DNA of 56,652 nt, from positions 1 through 56,652 of the forward strand of contig JAUIDR010000020.1 of NCBI GenBank assembly GCA_030428565.1. Reading direction: 5' to 3'. The stretch's first letter is position 1, and each line of letters opens with the position of its first letter. The stretch is from Alphaproteobacteria bacterium. Lineage in GTDB: Bacteria; Pseudomonadota; Alphaproteobacteria; UBA7985; JAUIBT01. Positions 30,021 to 39,249 of this stretch are shown piece by piece. The notes under the pieces are model-generated. The model did not search any database and was not told the origin of the DNA. It worked only from the letters and a program-made list of their open reading frames with translations. A program made the position numbers and the translations under genes.

Positions 30021-32486
30021 CTAGGCGACAGCCTCAAAGCGAATATTGAACAAGCTGGTCCAATTGCTGGCGCTCATGCCGCTGGCATAGATTGATACGT
30101 TGTTGTTGTTGACGTAGACCACCGCCGCTCCACTGGAATTCTTGGTGGAAATGAACAGATTGGTTTCGGGACGATACCCTTGGGGCAGCGTGAAAATGGT
30201 CTGCTGGTGGGTGACGCCGGTGACAATGCCGCTCAGTTCAACCAGGCCGCGATCGTCTTTGCGGTAGCGAACCGGGCCGTAGTCGCTGGCCTGAAAGCTG
30301 GCCCCGTTGACCCAACCTGCGGCGCCGACATCGCCCAAGTTGAGCCAGGTTCCAAGGCTCCCTGATCCGCCAGCGCTCTCGGTCGCTGGAACCCAATTGC
30401 TGCCGTCAAATTTGAGGATGTCTCCAACATTGGGGGTTGTGTTGGTGACATTGCTAAGGTCTGACAACTGGCCGGACGCTAGAACCTGCGGGCCGGTCGC
30501 ACGCGCCCATTGCACGCCATCATATCGAAGCAAATCGTAAGCGACGGCGCCGGTAGTCGAGACATCGGACAGACCATCCAAAGAGCTAGCGCCGCCGGTT
30601 TGAGCCTGTGCCGTCCAGCTTGTGCCGTCGTAGGTTAGTACCTGGCCATTAGCGGCGCCGGTGGTGGAGACATCGCTGAGACCGTCCAAGGAAGGGCTTG
30701 GAATCGCTTGCGACGTCCAGCTTGTTCCGTCGTAAGTCAGCACCTCGCCGTTGGTAGCTCCCGTCGTTGAGACATCCGTCAGACCGTCCAGAGAAGTGCT
30801 CGGTATTGCCTGCGATGCCCAGCTTGTGCCGTCGTAGGTTAGTACCTCGCCATTGGCTGCACCGGTGGTCGAGACATCAGACAGACCATCCAAAGCAGCG
30901 CTCGGGATCGCTTGCGACGCCCAGTTTGTGCCGTCGTAAGTCAGCACCTCGCCGTTGGCCGCACCAGTGGTGGCGACATCGCTGAGACCGTCCAAAGAAG
31001 CGCTTGGAATCGCTTGCGACGTCCAGCTTGTGCCGTCGTAGGTTAATACCTCGCCGCTGGCCGCACCAGTGGTGGCGACATCGCTGAGACCGTCGAGTGA
31101 GCTAGCACCAGCGGCCTGAGCGGTCCAGTTGGCACCGTCGTAAGTCAGGACTTGGCCACTGGCGGCGCCGGTGGTGGAGACATCTGTCAGCCCATTCAGC
31201 GAGTTGCTGGTGCCAGCCTGCGCGTCCCAGCTGGTGCCATTAAAAGTCAAAACTTGTCCGTTGGCTGCGCCCGCTGTGGAGACATCCGTAAGTCCATCCA
31301 GCGAGTTGCTGGTGCCCGCTTGCGCGGTCCAGCTGGTGCCGTCGTAGGTCAGTACCTGGCCATTAGCGGCGCCGGTAGTTGACACGTCGCTGAGACCGTC
31401 GAGGGAGCTAGCGCCAGCCGCTTGAGCCTGGGCGGTCCAGCTCGTTCCGTCGTAGGTTAATACCTCGCCATTGGCTGCACCGGTGGTCGAGACATCGGAC
31501 AGACCATCCAATGAGCTAGCGCCGCCCGCCTGAGCCTGTGCCGTCCAGCTGGTGCCGTCGTAAGTCAACACTTCGCCATTGGCTGCACCGGTGGTCGAGA
31601 CATCGCTGAGACCGTCCAAAGAAGCGCTTGGAATCGCTTGCGACGCCCAGCTTGTGCCGTCGTAAGTCAGCACCTCGCCGTTGGCTGCTCCCGTCGTTGA
31701 GACATCCGTCAGACCGTCCAGCGAGCTAGCGCCGCCCGCCTGAGCCTGGGCCGACCAGCTGGTGCCGTCGTAGGTTAGTACCTCGCCATTGGCTGCACCG
31801 GTGGTCGAGACATCGGACAGACCATCCAAAGAGCTAGCGCCGCCGGTTTGAGCCTGGGCCGACCAGCTTGTGCCGTCGAAGGTCAGCACCTCGCCGTTGG
31901 TAGCTCCCGTCGTTGAGACATCCGTCAGACCGTCCAGCGAGCTAGCGCCAGCCGCCTGAGCCTGTGCCGTCCAGCTTGTGCCGTCGTAAGTCAACACTTC
32001 GCCGCTGGCCGCGCCGGTGGTGGAGACATCGCTGAGGCTGTCGAGGGAAGCGCTGGCAATCGCCTGCGCCGTCCAACCGGTGCCATCGAAAGTCAGTACC
32101 TGGCCGCTCAATGCGCCCGCGGTGGACACGTCGTCCAATTCATCCAAAGCCGATGCGGCAGCCAAAGCCGTGCTGGTCCACTGGCTGCCGTCGTAGCTTA
32201 GAATATCGCCGCTGCTTACCGAAGTCGTCAAAACGTTCCGCAGGTCGCCCAAACTGAGCGCTGCGCCTTCCACCGACGCCCCCCTAACGGCTAGGGTGGT
32301 ATTCGGATTGGTCGCGTCAAAAGTGGCGATTTCCATATAGTTATCGCCACCGACATTGAATTTCATCGAAACGTTGGGGTAAGCAGAGGTATCGTACCAA
32401 ATCGCGGTCGGGAAATCACTGGGGAGCTTGCCCCAATATACACGTCCTTGAGGGTCAACACGTCCTTGAGGGTCAAACTGTGCCAT
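30021..32486 (-). CDS. phage-tail-fibre-like protein with about 18 tandem repeats
   Basis: An 821-aa protein from ATG 32486 (MAQFDPQGRV), chosen because AAGGAG precedes it. After an N-terminal region of about 80 residues come about 18 repeats of 33-36 residues with core LDGLSDVSTTGAANGEVLTY then DGTSWTAQA, separated by short linkers of three kinds (QAQ-GAS, QAIPSA, QAGTSN). The C-terminal 110 residues differ: YGPVRYRKDDRGLVELSGIV, FTLPQGYRPETNLF and a final beta-rich FNIRFEAVA. This tip resembles C-terminal domains of phage tail or side-tail fibres, and the repeats resemble fibre shaft modules. No signal peptide, anchor or phage genes are nearby. The role is unknown; an adhesin or captured fibre is possible. 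Confidence 0.82.
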   Translation of the reverse strand: MAQFDPQGRVDPQGRVYWGKLPSDFPTAIWYDTSAYPNVSMKFNVGGDNYMEIATFDATNPNTTLAVRGASVEGAALSLGDLRNVLTTSVSSGDILSYDGSQWTSTALAAASALDELDDVSTAGALSGQVLTFDGTGWTAQAIASASLDSLSDVSTTGAASGEVLTYDGTSWTAQAQAAGASSLDGLTDVSTTGATNGEVLTFDGTSWSAQAQTGGASSLDGLSDVSTTGAANGEVLTYDGTSWSAQAQAGGASSLDGLTDVSTTGAANGEVLTYDGTSWASQAIPSASLDGLSDVSTTGAANGEVLTYDGTSWTAQAQAGGASSLDGLSDVSTTGAANGEVLTYDGTSWTAQAQAAGASSLDGLSDVSTTGAANGQVLTYDGTSWTAQAGTSNSLDGLTDVSTAGAANGQVLTFNGTSWDAQAGTSNSLNGLTDVSTTGAASGQVLTYDGANWTAQAAGASSLDGLSDVATTGAASGEVLTYDGTSWTSQAIPSASLDGLSDVATTGAANGEVLTYDGTNWASQAIPSAALDGLSDVSTTGAANGEVLTYDGTSWASQAIPSTSLDGLTDVSTTGATNGEVLTYDGTSWTSQAIPSPSLDGLSDVSTTGAANGQVLTYDGTSWTAQAQTGGASSLDGLSDVSTTGAVAYDLLRYDGVQWARATGPQVLASGQLSDLSNVTNTTPNVGDILKFDGSNWVPATESAGGSGSLGTWLNLGDVGAAGWVNGASFQASDYGPVRYRKDDRGLVELSGIVTGVTHQQTIFTLPQGYRPETNLFISTKNSSGAAVVYVNNNNVSIYASGMSASNWTSLFNIRFEAVA
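30560..32200 (-). repeat. tandem 102/108-bp coding repeats in the tail-fibre-like gene
   Basis: Repeats of 34 or 36 codons share long stretches of identity (for example TACGACGGCACAAGCTGG in many units), while silent third positions and linkers vary between blocks. The pattern is what unequal recombination plus drift would give. Assembly collapse or expansion is a risk here. Confidence 0.93.
32441..32476. repeat. 18-bp perfect tandem duplication
   Basis: CACGTCCTTGAGGGTCAA occurs twice head to tail in the N-terminal coding region of the tail-fibre-like gene, duplicating a six-residue segment (two DPQGRV units). In frame, so the protein is intact. Confidence 0.95.
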
Positions 32487-32678
32487 AAGGGCTCCTTTAG
32501 GTTGGGAGAATCCGCGCCCCAACCCAATTGGAGCCGGTGCTCACTTGAGCGATCTTCTCCAAAGGTCAAGAACAATTAAGGAACAAAAACTGAAAATGCA
32601 ACAAAAACCTGCCGTAGGGCTGAGCTTGGCCTGGCGGTCCGCGCTCTTGGTTTCACGTAGCAAAAGCAAGGGGGTGGC

Positions 32679-33497
32679 ATGCGTATTCTTTGTCTAGGTG
32701 ATTTGCTGGGCCGGGCCGGTCGCAGCGCCGCCATGCAGGCTTTGCCCGAGCTGCGCAAGCGCTGGAAGCTGGATTTCGTCGTGGTCAACGGCGAGAACGC
32801 GGCGGGCGGTTTTGGCATTAACGCCAATCAATGCCGCGATTTGCTGAAGTCGGGCGCTGATGTGCTGACGCTGGGCGATCACGCTTTCGATCAGCGCGAT
32901 ATCTTGACCATCATCGACAAAGAGCCACGCATTGTGCGCGCGCTCAATTATCCCGAGGGCACACCGGGCAGCGGCGCTGCGCTGTTGACCTTACACGATC
33001 AGCGGAAGGTGCTGGTGGTCCAAGCCATGGGCCGCGTCTTTATGGATGCCCTAGAAGACCCGTTTCGCGCGCTGGACCGCTTGCTTGCGAGCCACAAGCT
33101 GGGCGCGTCGGTGCAAGCCATTATCGTTGACGTTCACGCCGAAGCCACCTCGGAAAAGGGCGCGCTGGGACAATATTTGGACGGTCGCGCCTCGCTGGTG
33201 TTCGGCACGCATACGCATATTCCCACGGCTGATACCCGCATTTTGCCTAAAGGCACGGGCTTTCAGACCGATCTTGGCATGTGTGGCGACTATAACTCGG
33301 TGATTGGGTTTCAGCCCGAAGCCTCGATTAAGCGCTTTTTGAAGAAAGTCCCCATCGAGCGCTTTACCCCCGCAACCGGTGAGGCCACTTTGAGCGGGGT
33401 CTTTGTCGAGACCGACGATGCGACGGGTTTGGCCAAGCAAATCCAACCCGTGCGCATCGGGGGCTGCTTGGAGGCTGCCGAATTGCCAGAGCTGTAA
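32679..33497 (+). CDS. ymdB: YmdB-family metallophosphoesterase (2',3'-cyclic phosphodiesterase)
   Basis: A 272-aa protein of the YmdB/TIGR00282 family. Metal-site motifs: MRILCLGDLLGRAGR (D8), VVNGENAAGGFGIN (N39/E40), LGDHAFDQRD (D67/H68 region), VDVHAEATSEK (H near 152) and GTHTHIPTADT (H177/H179 approximately). Family members are di-iron phosphodiesterases acting on 2',3'-cyclic nucleotides; in Bacillus YmdB affects biofilm and motility choice. In many bacteria it is a conserved, monocistronic or near-housekeeping gene. It diverges from the tail-fibre-like gene; the region between holds a T-rich stretch but no clear promoter. Full length for the family (about 265 aa). Confidence 0.93.
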   Translation: MRILCLGDLLGRAGRSAAMQALPELRKRWKLDFVVVNGENAAGGFGINANQCRDLLKSGADVLTLGDHAFDQRDILTIIDKEPRIVRALNYPEGTPGSGAALLTLHDQRKVLVVQAMGRVFMDALEDPFRALDRLLASHKLGASVQAIIVDVHAEATSEKGALGQYLDGRASLVFGTHTHIPTADTRILPKGTGFQTDLGMCGDYNSVIGFQPEASIKRFLKKVPIERFTPATGEATLSGVFVETDDATGLAKQIQPVRIGGCLEAAELPEL

Positions 33498-33627
33498 CCC
33501 GGCGGCGCGGGAGGCGACGGGAGAAATTTTCGCGGTTTTGCGATGCGATTTTTGCTAGCGCCAGGCTGCTTTTTGCTCTTAAGATTCTTGGCATCAAAAA
33601 ATGGGACAACTGCACAGGATAGTGGCC

Positions 33628-34035
33628 ATGGGGACTTGGGACGTAGGGGCGCTGGACAATGACGATGCGCAAGACTTTCTGGCTGAATGGCAAGAAGGCG
33701 AGGACTATGAACCCGTTGATGAGCTTTTGTCCGAGGTCCTGGACATGGCCGATTCCTATCTTGAAGCCGATTTGGCGGCTCGTGCTGTCGCGGCTGGAGC
33801 GGTGCTGAGCGCGGTGGTCAATGAGACGATCGAAGAACTCTTTGACGAAGATGAGGATTCGATTGATTGGGCTTTTGGCCTGCCGCAGCCCAAGGTGGCG
33901 CTGCTCAATAAGCTTGTGCGGGCGCTCAAACGCATCTTGAAGGGCGAATCCGAGCTGCGGGAGCAGTGGGAGGAGACCGACGACTTCGCGGCCTGGCGCG
34001 CGACCGTCACGGAGATTATCGCCGATTTGACCTAA
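33628..34035 (+). CDS. DUF4259 domain protein
   Basis: A 135-aa acidic protein beginning MGTWDVGALDNDDAQDFLAE, the hallmark start of DUF4259. ATG 33628 is preferred to an in-frame ATG at 33601 that has no ribosome site and precedes the conserved start. The rest is helical and rich in Glu/Asp (EDYEPVDELLSEVLDMADSY, NETIEELFDEDEDSIDWAFG). The function of the family is not known; members are small cytoplasmic proteins scattered across bacteria, sometimes near immunity or stress genes. It is monocistronic with a strong terminator at 34097. Confidence 0.85.
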   Translation: MGTWDVGALDNDDAQDFLAEWQEGEDYEPVDELLSEVLDMADSYLEADLAARAVAAGAVLSAVVNETIEELFDEDEDSIDWAFGLPQPKVALLNKLVRALKRILKGESELREQWEETDDFAAWRATVTEIIADLT

Positions 34036-34096
34036 GGCCGTTTCGTCCAGAGGTGCGGGCAGGAAACCTTCCGGTCAGCAAGGCGACAGAAATGAT

Positions 34097-34137
34097 AAAG
34101 GCGGCAAGACCGATCAGGGTCTGCCGCCTTTTTCTTT
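34097..34137 (+). terminator. rho-independent terminator after the DUF4259 gene
   Basis: Stem AAAGGCGGCA/TGCCGCCTTT extended by AGACC/GGTC pairing around a GATCAG loop, then TTTTTCTTT. It lies between convergent genes and may also slow gcvP transcripts from the other side, although the minus-strand U-tract is weaker. Confidence 0.92.
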
Positions 34138-34153
34138 GGCCCCGATGGGCAAC

Positions 34154-37042
34154 CTACAAGTAGTCCTCAATCGGTGGGCAGGCACAGACCACGTGGCGGT
34201 CGCCGTAGGTGTTATCGACCCGCGAGACTGGCGGCCAATACTTCAAGGGTGCCATCAAGCCGCCCGGGCGCCCCATGGGGAAGACCGCTTCTTCGCGGCT
34301 GTAGGGCCGGCTCCACTCCTCAACCAAGTCATCCATGGTGTGCGGCGCGTGACGCAAAGGGCTGTCCTCAGCGCTGTATCGCCCTTCGGCCACGGCGTCG
34401 ATTTCGGCGCGAATGGCGATCATGGCCTCACAGAAGCGATCCAGCTCCTTCAGGCTCTCGCTCTCGGTGGGTTCGATCATCAAGGTGCCCGCGACCGGCC
34501 AGCTCATGGTCGGTGCGTGGAAGCCATAGTCCATCAAGCGCTTGGCGACGTCATCGACGGTCAGCCCGGCGGCGTCCAGGGCCGGGCGGGTATCAATGAT
34601 GCACTCGTGCGCCACACGACCGCGTGCGCCACGATACAGCACCGGGAAGTAGGGTTGCAGTCGTTCGGCGATGTAGTTGGCGTTCAAAATTGCGATCTTG
34701 GTGGCTTGGGTCAGGCCCTCGCCGCCCATCATTGCGATATAGGCATAAGAGATAGGCAAGATCGATGCCGAGCCATAGGGGGCACCGCTCACCGGGCCTT
34801 GCGGCGGCAAGCTGGCATCCAAGGGGTGTCCGGGAACGAAGGGCGCCAAATGGGCGGCAACACCAATCGGGCCCATGCCCGGTCCGCCGCCGCCGTGTGG
34901 GATGCAGAAGGTCTTGTGCAAGTTGAGGTGGCCCACATCCGCGCCGTAATCACCCGGGCGCGACAGACCGACCTGAGCGTTCAGGTTGGCACCGTCCAAA
35001 TAGACTTGCCCGCCGTATTTGTGGGTGATGTCACACAGCTCGCGAACCTGCTCTTCGAACACGCCGTGCGTTGAGGGGTAGGTAATCATACAGGCGGCCA
35101 ATGATGCGCCCGCCGCTTCGGCTTTGTCGCTGAAGTCCGCCAGGTCGATGTTGCCTTTTTCATCGCTCTTGACGATGACAACATCCATGCCCGCCATGTG
35201 GGCCGAGGCCGGATTGGTGCCGTGCGCCGACGAGGGGATCAAACAAATCCGCCGATCCTGGTCTCCGTTGGCGTCGTGGTAGGCGCGGATGGCCAACAAG
35301 CCCGCGTATTCGCCTTGCGCGCCCGAGTTGGGCTGCATGCAAATCGCATCATAGCCGGTAATGCGGCACAAGAAGTCGGACAGCCCGTCCAGAAGCTCGC
35401 GGTAGCCTTGGGTCTGCTCGACCGGCTGGAAGGGGTGCATGTGCGCAAAGCCGGGGTAGGAGATGGGCATCATCTCAGCGGCTGCGTTTAGCTTCATGGT
35501 ACAAGAGCCCAGCGGGATCATGCCGCGATCAAGCGCATAGTCCTTGTCGGCCAGAACGCGCATGTAGCGGGTTAGATCGGCTTCGGACGGCGACTGATTA
35601 AAGACCGGGTGGGTCATGAAATCGCTCTGGCGGGCCAGGTCAGACGGCAACGCGCCGTCGGCTTGTGACGGCAAGCTGACCCCAAACAGACCAGCCAGGG
35701 CGGCCAAAGTGGCCTCGCCAATGCTCTCATCAAAGCTGAGCGCTACTTGATCGCCCGCAACTTTACGCAGGTTGATGCCTTGAGCAGCAGCAGCGGACAA
35801 CAGGCTGTCGGCATCGTCAACGCGCACCAAAAGCGTATCAAAGTAGGCTTTGTGAACCAGTCGATCACCTAAGGCCTGGCCGAGGCGTGCGGCCTTGTCG
35901 TGGACCTGGCGCGCTATGGCCTTCAAGCCCTCTGGCCCGTGGTAGACGCCGTACATCGAGGAGATGACGGCGAGCAGCACCTGCGCGGTACAAATGTTGG
36001 AGGTGGCTTTTTCGCGGCGGATGTGCTGTTCGCGCGCTTGCAAGGTTAGGCGATAGGCGGCGCGGCCTTTGGCGTCTTTTGAGACCCCGATCAGGCGGCC
36101 GGGCATCGAACGCTTGTAGGCATCGCGTGTCGCCATATAGCCTGCGTGCGGCCCACCGAAGCCCATGGGCACGCCAAAGCGCTGCATGGAGCCGATGACG
36201 ATATCTGCCCCCATTTCGCCAGGGCTAGCCAACAAAGTCAGGGCCAAGGGATCGGCGGCAAATACAGCCAGGGCTTTGGCCTCGTGCAGGGCCTCGATTT
36301 GGGCGCGGTAGTCGCGGACCTCACCATTCAGCGCGGGATATTGGAACAGCGCGCCAAAGACCTTGGCAGGCTCCAGATCGGTCAAAGGATCACCGACTTG
36401 GATTTGCCATCCAAGCGTCAGGGCGCGCGTTTCCAGCACCGCCAAGGTCTGGGGCAAGCAAGCGGCATCGACAAAGAAAACGTCCGATTTAGCCTTTGAG
36501 GCCTTGTGTGCAAGCGCCATGGCTTCGGCGGCCGCGGTTGGCTCGTCCAGCAGGCTGGCGTTGGCGATTTCCAGGCCTGCAAGATCGGCAACCATGGTCT
36601 GGAAGTTGAGCAAGGCTTCCATGCGGCCTTGCGAGATCTCGGCTTGGTAGGGGGTATAAGCGGTGTACCAAGCTGGGTTTTCCAAGATGCAGCGCTGAAT
36701 GACAGGCGGCGTCAGGGTGCCGTGATAGCCCAGACCAATCATATTGGTCATCAGGTGGTTTTTATCAGACAGGGCCCGCAGGCGCGCCATGACCTCATGC
36801 TCGCTCAAGGCATCTAGGCCGATGTCCAAAGGCTGCGTCTGGCGGATTGACTTGGGAACCGTCTCGTCGATCAAAGCATCCAGCGAGGACGCCCTTAGGC
36901 TGGCCAACATGGCCGCAATGTCTTGGCTGGAGGGGCCAATGTGGCGGGCATCGGCGAAGGCGTGCGGGTCGGCGACTGGCGGTTGTTTTATCAGCGGCGC
37001 GGCGCTGCTTGCTTCAGGCGTAGACATATCAGGCGTAGACAT
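34154..37042 (-). CDS. gcvP: glycine dehydrogenase (decarboxylating), P protein of glycine cleavage
   Basis: A 962-aa homodimeric-type P protein, not split into GcvPA/GcvPB. Start at ATG 37042 ([13 protein letters not shown]) follows GAGAG; a frame opening at 37093 adds only non-conserved residues. The N-terminal half begins [15 protein letters not shown]; the C-terminal half has the PLP lysine in [16 protein letters not shown] (about K709) and [12 protein letters not shown] and [15 protein letters not shown]. It decarboxylates glycine and transfers aminomethyl to the GcvH lipoyl arm. It is the last gene of gcvT-gcvH-gcvP behind a glycine riboswitch, but is separated from gcvH by 364 bp with a 13-bp repeat array, so its expression may be set separately. 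Confidence 0.97.
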   Translation of the reverse strand: MSTPDMSTPEASSAAPLIKQPPVADPHAFADARHIGPSSQDIAAMLASLRASSLDALIDETVPKSIRQTQPLDIGLDALSEHEVMARLRALSDKNHLMTNMIGLGYHGTLTPPVIQRCILENPAWYTAYTPYQAEISQGRMEALLNFQTMVADLAGLEIANASLLDEPTAAAEAMALAHKASKAKSDVFFVDAACLPQTLAVLETRALTLGWQIQVGDPLTDLEPAKVFGALFQYPALNGEVRDYRAQIEALHEAKALAVFAADPLALTLLASPGEMGADIVIGSMQRFGVPMGFGGPHAGYMATRDAYKRSMPGRLIGVSKDAKGRAAYRLTLQAREQHIRREKATSNICTAQVLLAVISSMYGVYHGPEGLKAIARQVHDKAARLGQALGDRLVHKAYFDTLLVRVDDADSLLSAAAAQGINLRKVAGDQVALSFDESIGEATLAALAGLFGVSLPSQADGALPSDLARQSDFMTHPVFNQSPSEADLTRYMRVLADKDYALDRGMIPLGSCTMKLNAAAEMMPISYPGFAHMHPFQPVEQTQGYRELLDGLSDFLCRITGYDAICMQPNSGAQGEYAGLLAIRAYHDANGDQDRRICLIPSSAHGTNPASAHMAGMDVVIVKSDEKGNIDLADFSDKAEAAGASLAACMITYPSTHGVFEEQVRELCDITHKYGGQVYLDGANLNAQVGLSRPGDYGADVGHLNLHKTFCIPHGGGGPGMGPIGVAAHLAPFVPGHPLDASLPPQGPVSGAPYGSASILPISYAYIAMMGGEGLTQATKIAILNANYIAERLQPYFPVLYRGARGRVAHECIIDTRPALDAAGLTVDDVAKRLMDYGFHAPTMSWPVAGTLMIEPTESESLKELDRFCEAMIAIRAEIDAVAEGRYSAEDSPLRHAPHTMDDLVEEWSRPYSREEAVFPMGRPGGLMAPLKYWPPVSRVDNTYGDRHVVCACPPIEDYL

Positions 37043-37406
37043 GAGGCTCTCGCTAGTAATCACAGGGGTCAAATAGTTAAAATAAGGGGACAAATTGCAG
37101 GGGGAGCTGGTTGGCTAGAGAACCAGCCAGGGCGTCGGTCAGTCGGTGCAGCTGTGACCATGTAGGCTCGATAGGTGCCCTGAGGAGGTGCCCTGCGGAG
37201 GCGCCCTGAGGAGGCGCCCTGAGGAGGCGCCTTGACGAGCCGCCTTGAGGAGCCGCCTTGAGGAGCCACCGTGAATCGGTACCTTGAATGGCACCGTGGT
37301 CAGGGGCGCCCTGAAGCGGCACCATGAGTAGGACACTCAGGCAATGGCGTTTTGGGCGCGGGGATTTGTGAAGGGCCAAGGGTTTCCAGGCCCTCCAAGT
37401 CGCCCT
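37043..37406. other. 364-bp spacer between gcvH and gcvP
   Basis: No gene is supported. Weak reverse frames (PQGASSGRLLRAPP-like) are translations of the 13-bp array at 37180-37270 and its degenerate flank (GGCACC/GGTACC-containing units to about 37325). No terminator was recognised, so read-through from gcvH to gcvP is possible. Confidence 0.7.
37180..37270. repeat. 13-bp tandem repeat, seven copies, between gcvH and gcvP
   Basis: Units CTGAGGAGGTGCC, CTGCGGAGGCGCC, CTGAGGAGGCGCC (twice), TTGACGAGCCGCC, TTGAGGAGCCGCC and TTGAGGAGCCACC run head to tail at 37180, 37193, 37206, 37219, 37232, 37245 and 37258. On the gcv mRNA strand the units read GGCGCCTCCTCAG, which contains a self-complementary GGCGCC that could pair between copies. 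Confidence 0.95.
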
Positions 37407-37766
37407 CTACTCGGTCATGGCCTTGTAGGCGGCCTCGTCCATCAGCGCGTCCATGTCACCGGGGTTGGCCAGCTTCATTTTGAACAGCCAGCCCTGACCT
37501 AGCGGGTCTTCGTTGACCAAGCCAGGGTTGTCTTCCAGGGCCTCGTTGGATTCGATGATCTCGCCGTCCAGGGGGGCGTAAACGTCAGAGGCGGCCTTGA
37601 CGCTCTCAACCACGACGGCGGTGTCGCCCTTGGACATCTCGCCTTCAGCGTCGCTGAGGTCGACGAACACCAAGTCGCCCAATTGAACGGTGGCGTGCTC
37701 GGTGATGCCAACGGTGGCGATATCGCCCTCCAAACGGAGCCATTCGTGTTCTTCGGTAAACTTCAT
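37407..37766 (-). CDS. gcvH: glycine cleavage system H protein
   Basis: A 119-aa lipoyl-carrier protein. [20 protein letters not shown] is the usual N-terminus and the lipoylated lysine is K57 in [19 protein letters not shown]. It shuttles the aminomethyl group from GcvP to GcvT and receives electrons for the L protein. It lies 45 bp downstream of gcvT; an AGGAAAC-type site precedes the ATG. Normal length (about 125 aa) and intact. Confidence 0.97.
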   Translation of the reverse strand: MKFTEEHEWLRLEGDIATVGITEHATVQLGDLVFVDLSDAEGEMSKGDTAVVVESVKAASDVYAPLDGEIIESNEALEDNPGLVNEDPLGQGWLFKMKLANPGDMDALMDEAAYKAMTE

Positions 37767-37811
37767 GATGTTTCCTCGTTGTTGTCTTGCGGACGTTGAA
37801 AGTGAAGGCGG

Positions 37812-38978
37812 CTAGCGCTTATAGCGCTGGGCCACGAAAGGTAGGCTGGCAACGCTGAGCGCCATGGCTTTGTTGCGTTGTTTTGCGAAAATGGCCTTGC
37901 CGGGTTCGGCAAAGGAGGCATCCACATAGCCCATAGCGACGGGGCTCTGTGCGCTGGGACCGAAGCCGCCCGAAGTGACACGCCCAATCGGCTGGCTGAG
38001 CGCTTCGTCGGCGTATAGTTCGGCCGGTGGACGCAGCGGCGCACGGCTGGCGGGCTGCAAGCCCACGCGCTTAATAGATGGGCCAGCGGCCAATTGGGGA
38101 GCGATGGTTGACCAGCCGGGGTAGCCGCCTTCGCGTGCTCCGCCGGTCTTGCGGGCCTTTTGCATAGCCCAAACCAGATCGGCTTCAACGGGGCTGGTCT
38201 CGGGATCTAGGTCGTTGCCATAGAGGCAGAGCCCCGCTTCTAGGCGCAGGGAATCACGCGCGCCAAGACCTATGGCCTCAACGCTGTCATCGGCGAGCAA
38301 TGCACGCGCCAAGGCTTCGGCCTGATCGCCGGCGACGGAGATTTCAAAGCCGTCTTCACCGCTGTAGCCAGAGCGCGAAATGAACACCTTGCCGAGCGGT
38401 CCATCGAACCAGCCAACCTGCATGAACGTCAGCGCGGCGACTTCTGGATAGTGCGCGGCAAGGGCGGCTTCAGCGGTCGGGCCCTGTAGCGCCATGAGCG
38501 CGCGGTTATCCATCATCTCGATGTCGAGGGCGTCGCCGATTTGCGCCTGCATGTGGGCCAAATCGGCATCTTTGCAAGCCCCGTTGACCACCAAAAACAG
38601 GGCGTCGTTGCCGTCTTCATCATGGGTCTTGGCCACCATCATATCGTCGCGCAGACCGCCCGCCTCATTGGTGAAAAAGGCGTAACGCTGGCGACCTGGC
38701 TTGAGGCCCAGAATGTCTTGCGGCACCAGGCTTTCAAGCGCCAAACAGACCTGTTCTAGGCTCTCGCCCGCCTTGGGACGCAGCCACACCTGGCCCATGT
38801 GGGAGACGTCAAACAGACCTGCAGCCTCGCGCACCCACAGATGCTCTTTCATGACGCCCAGCGCGTATTGCACTGGCAGGCTGTAGCCCGCAAAGGGCAC
38901 CATCTTGCCACCAAGCGATTGGTGCAAGTCGTTCAAAGGCGTGAGTTTGAGCTCGTCGGTCTGGACGGAATCGGACAT
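37812..38978 (-). CDS. gcvT: aminomethyltransferase, T protein of glycine cleavage
   Basis: A 388-aa folate-dependent aminomethyltransferase. Motifs: KMVPFAGYSLPVQY near 25-38, HLWVREAAGLFDVSHMGQVW near 46-65, the catalytic-site region NGACKDADLAHM, YSGEDGFEISV near 205-215, and LGARDSLRLEAGLCLYGNDL near 234-253. It releases ammonia and forms 5,10-methylene-THF. First gene of the gcv operon, preceded by AAGGTG and a leader containing a 24-bp palindrome and a tandem glycine riboswitch, so expression should rise with glycine. Length is close to family norm (about 365-380). Confidence 0.97.
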   Translation of the reverse strand: MSDSVQTDELKLTPLNDLHQSLGGKMVPFAGYSLPVQYALGVMKEHLWVREAAGLFDVSHMGQVWLRPKAGESLEQVCLALESLVPQDILGLKPGRQRYAFFTNEAGGLRDDMMVAKTHDEDGNDALFLVVNGACKDADLAHMQAQIGDALDIEMMDNRALMALQGPTAEAALAAHYPEVAALTFMQVGWFDGPLGKVFISRSGYSGEDGFEISVAGDQAEALARALLADDSVEAIGLGARDSLRLEAGLCLYGNDLDPETSPVEADLVWAMQKARKTGGAREGGYPGWSTIAPQLAAGPSIKRVGLQPASRAPLRPPAELYADEALSQPIGRVTSGGFGPSAQSPVAMGYVDASFAEPGKAIFAKQRNKAMALSVASLPFVAQRYKR

Positions 38979-38999
38979 GAAGCGTGCACCTTACAGTCG

Positions 39000-39023
39000 C
39001 AGCGACAGTTGCAACTGTCGCTG
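39000..39023 (-). promoter_or_regulatory. 24-bp perfect palindrome between riboswitch and gcvT
   Basis: CAGCGACAGTTG followed by its exact reverse complement lies 22 bp before the gcvT start and about 10 bp after the second aptamer. In RNA it forms a long, tight hairpin. No U-tract follows, so it is unlikely to be a classical terminator; it may be part of the riboswitch expression platform controlling access to the AAGGTG ribosome site (inference). Confidence 0.55.
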
Positions 39024-39029
39024 AGGGTT

Positions 39030-39216
39030 ACGCATCCTTCTGTCCTTGGCGCCTGAGAGCTTTATCCCTTCGGCGGAGCCAGGCGAAGCTGGCTCTCTCT
39101 CCAGAAATACGAGTGTGATCGCGGTCCTTTTGCCTGAGAGTTTCCGGACGCAGTTGCTCCTTCGGCGGCCTCATGTCAGCGCGCTTTTCACCGCGCCTCA
39201 AGGCACTCTCCCGAGA
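39030..39216 (-). ncRNA. tandem glycine riboswitch
   Basis: On the minus strand two glycine aptamers follow each other. The first begins GGGAGAGTGCC near 39213 and has GCCGCCGAAGGAGCAACTGC, then ACTCTCAGGCAAAAGGACCG. The second begins TGGAGAGAGAGCC near 39108 and has CCGCCGAAGGGATAAAGC, then CTCTCAGGCGCCAAGGACAG, ending near 39035. These are the conserved GGAGAG, CCGAAGGnGCAA and CTCTCAGGC elements of the class. Tandem glycine riboswitches activate gcv operons when glycine is plentiful, and the location directly upstream of gcvT fits. Confidence 0.96.
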
Positions 39217-39249
39217 TCGCGGCGACCCTAGCAAAGAGCTAGTCGCTTT

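Noticed and set aside
34136-35074. Forward 312-codon open frame
   Set aside because: It is antisense to the conserved C-terminal half of gcvP and has no recognisable motif or ribosome site.
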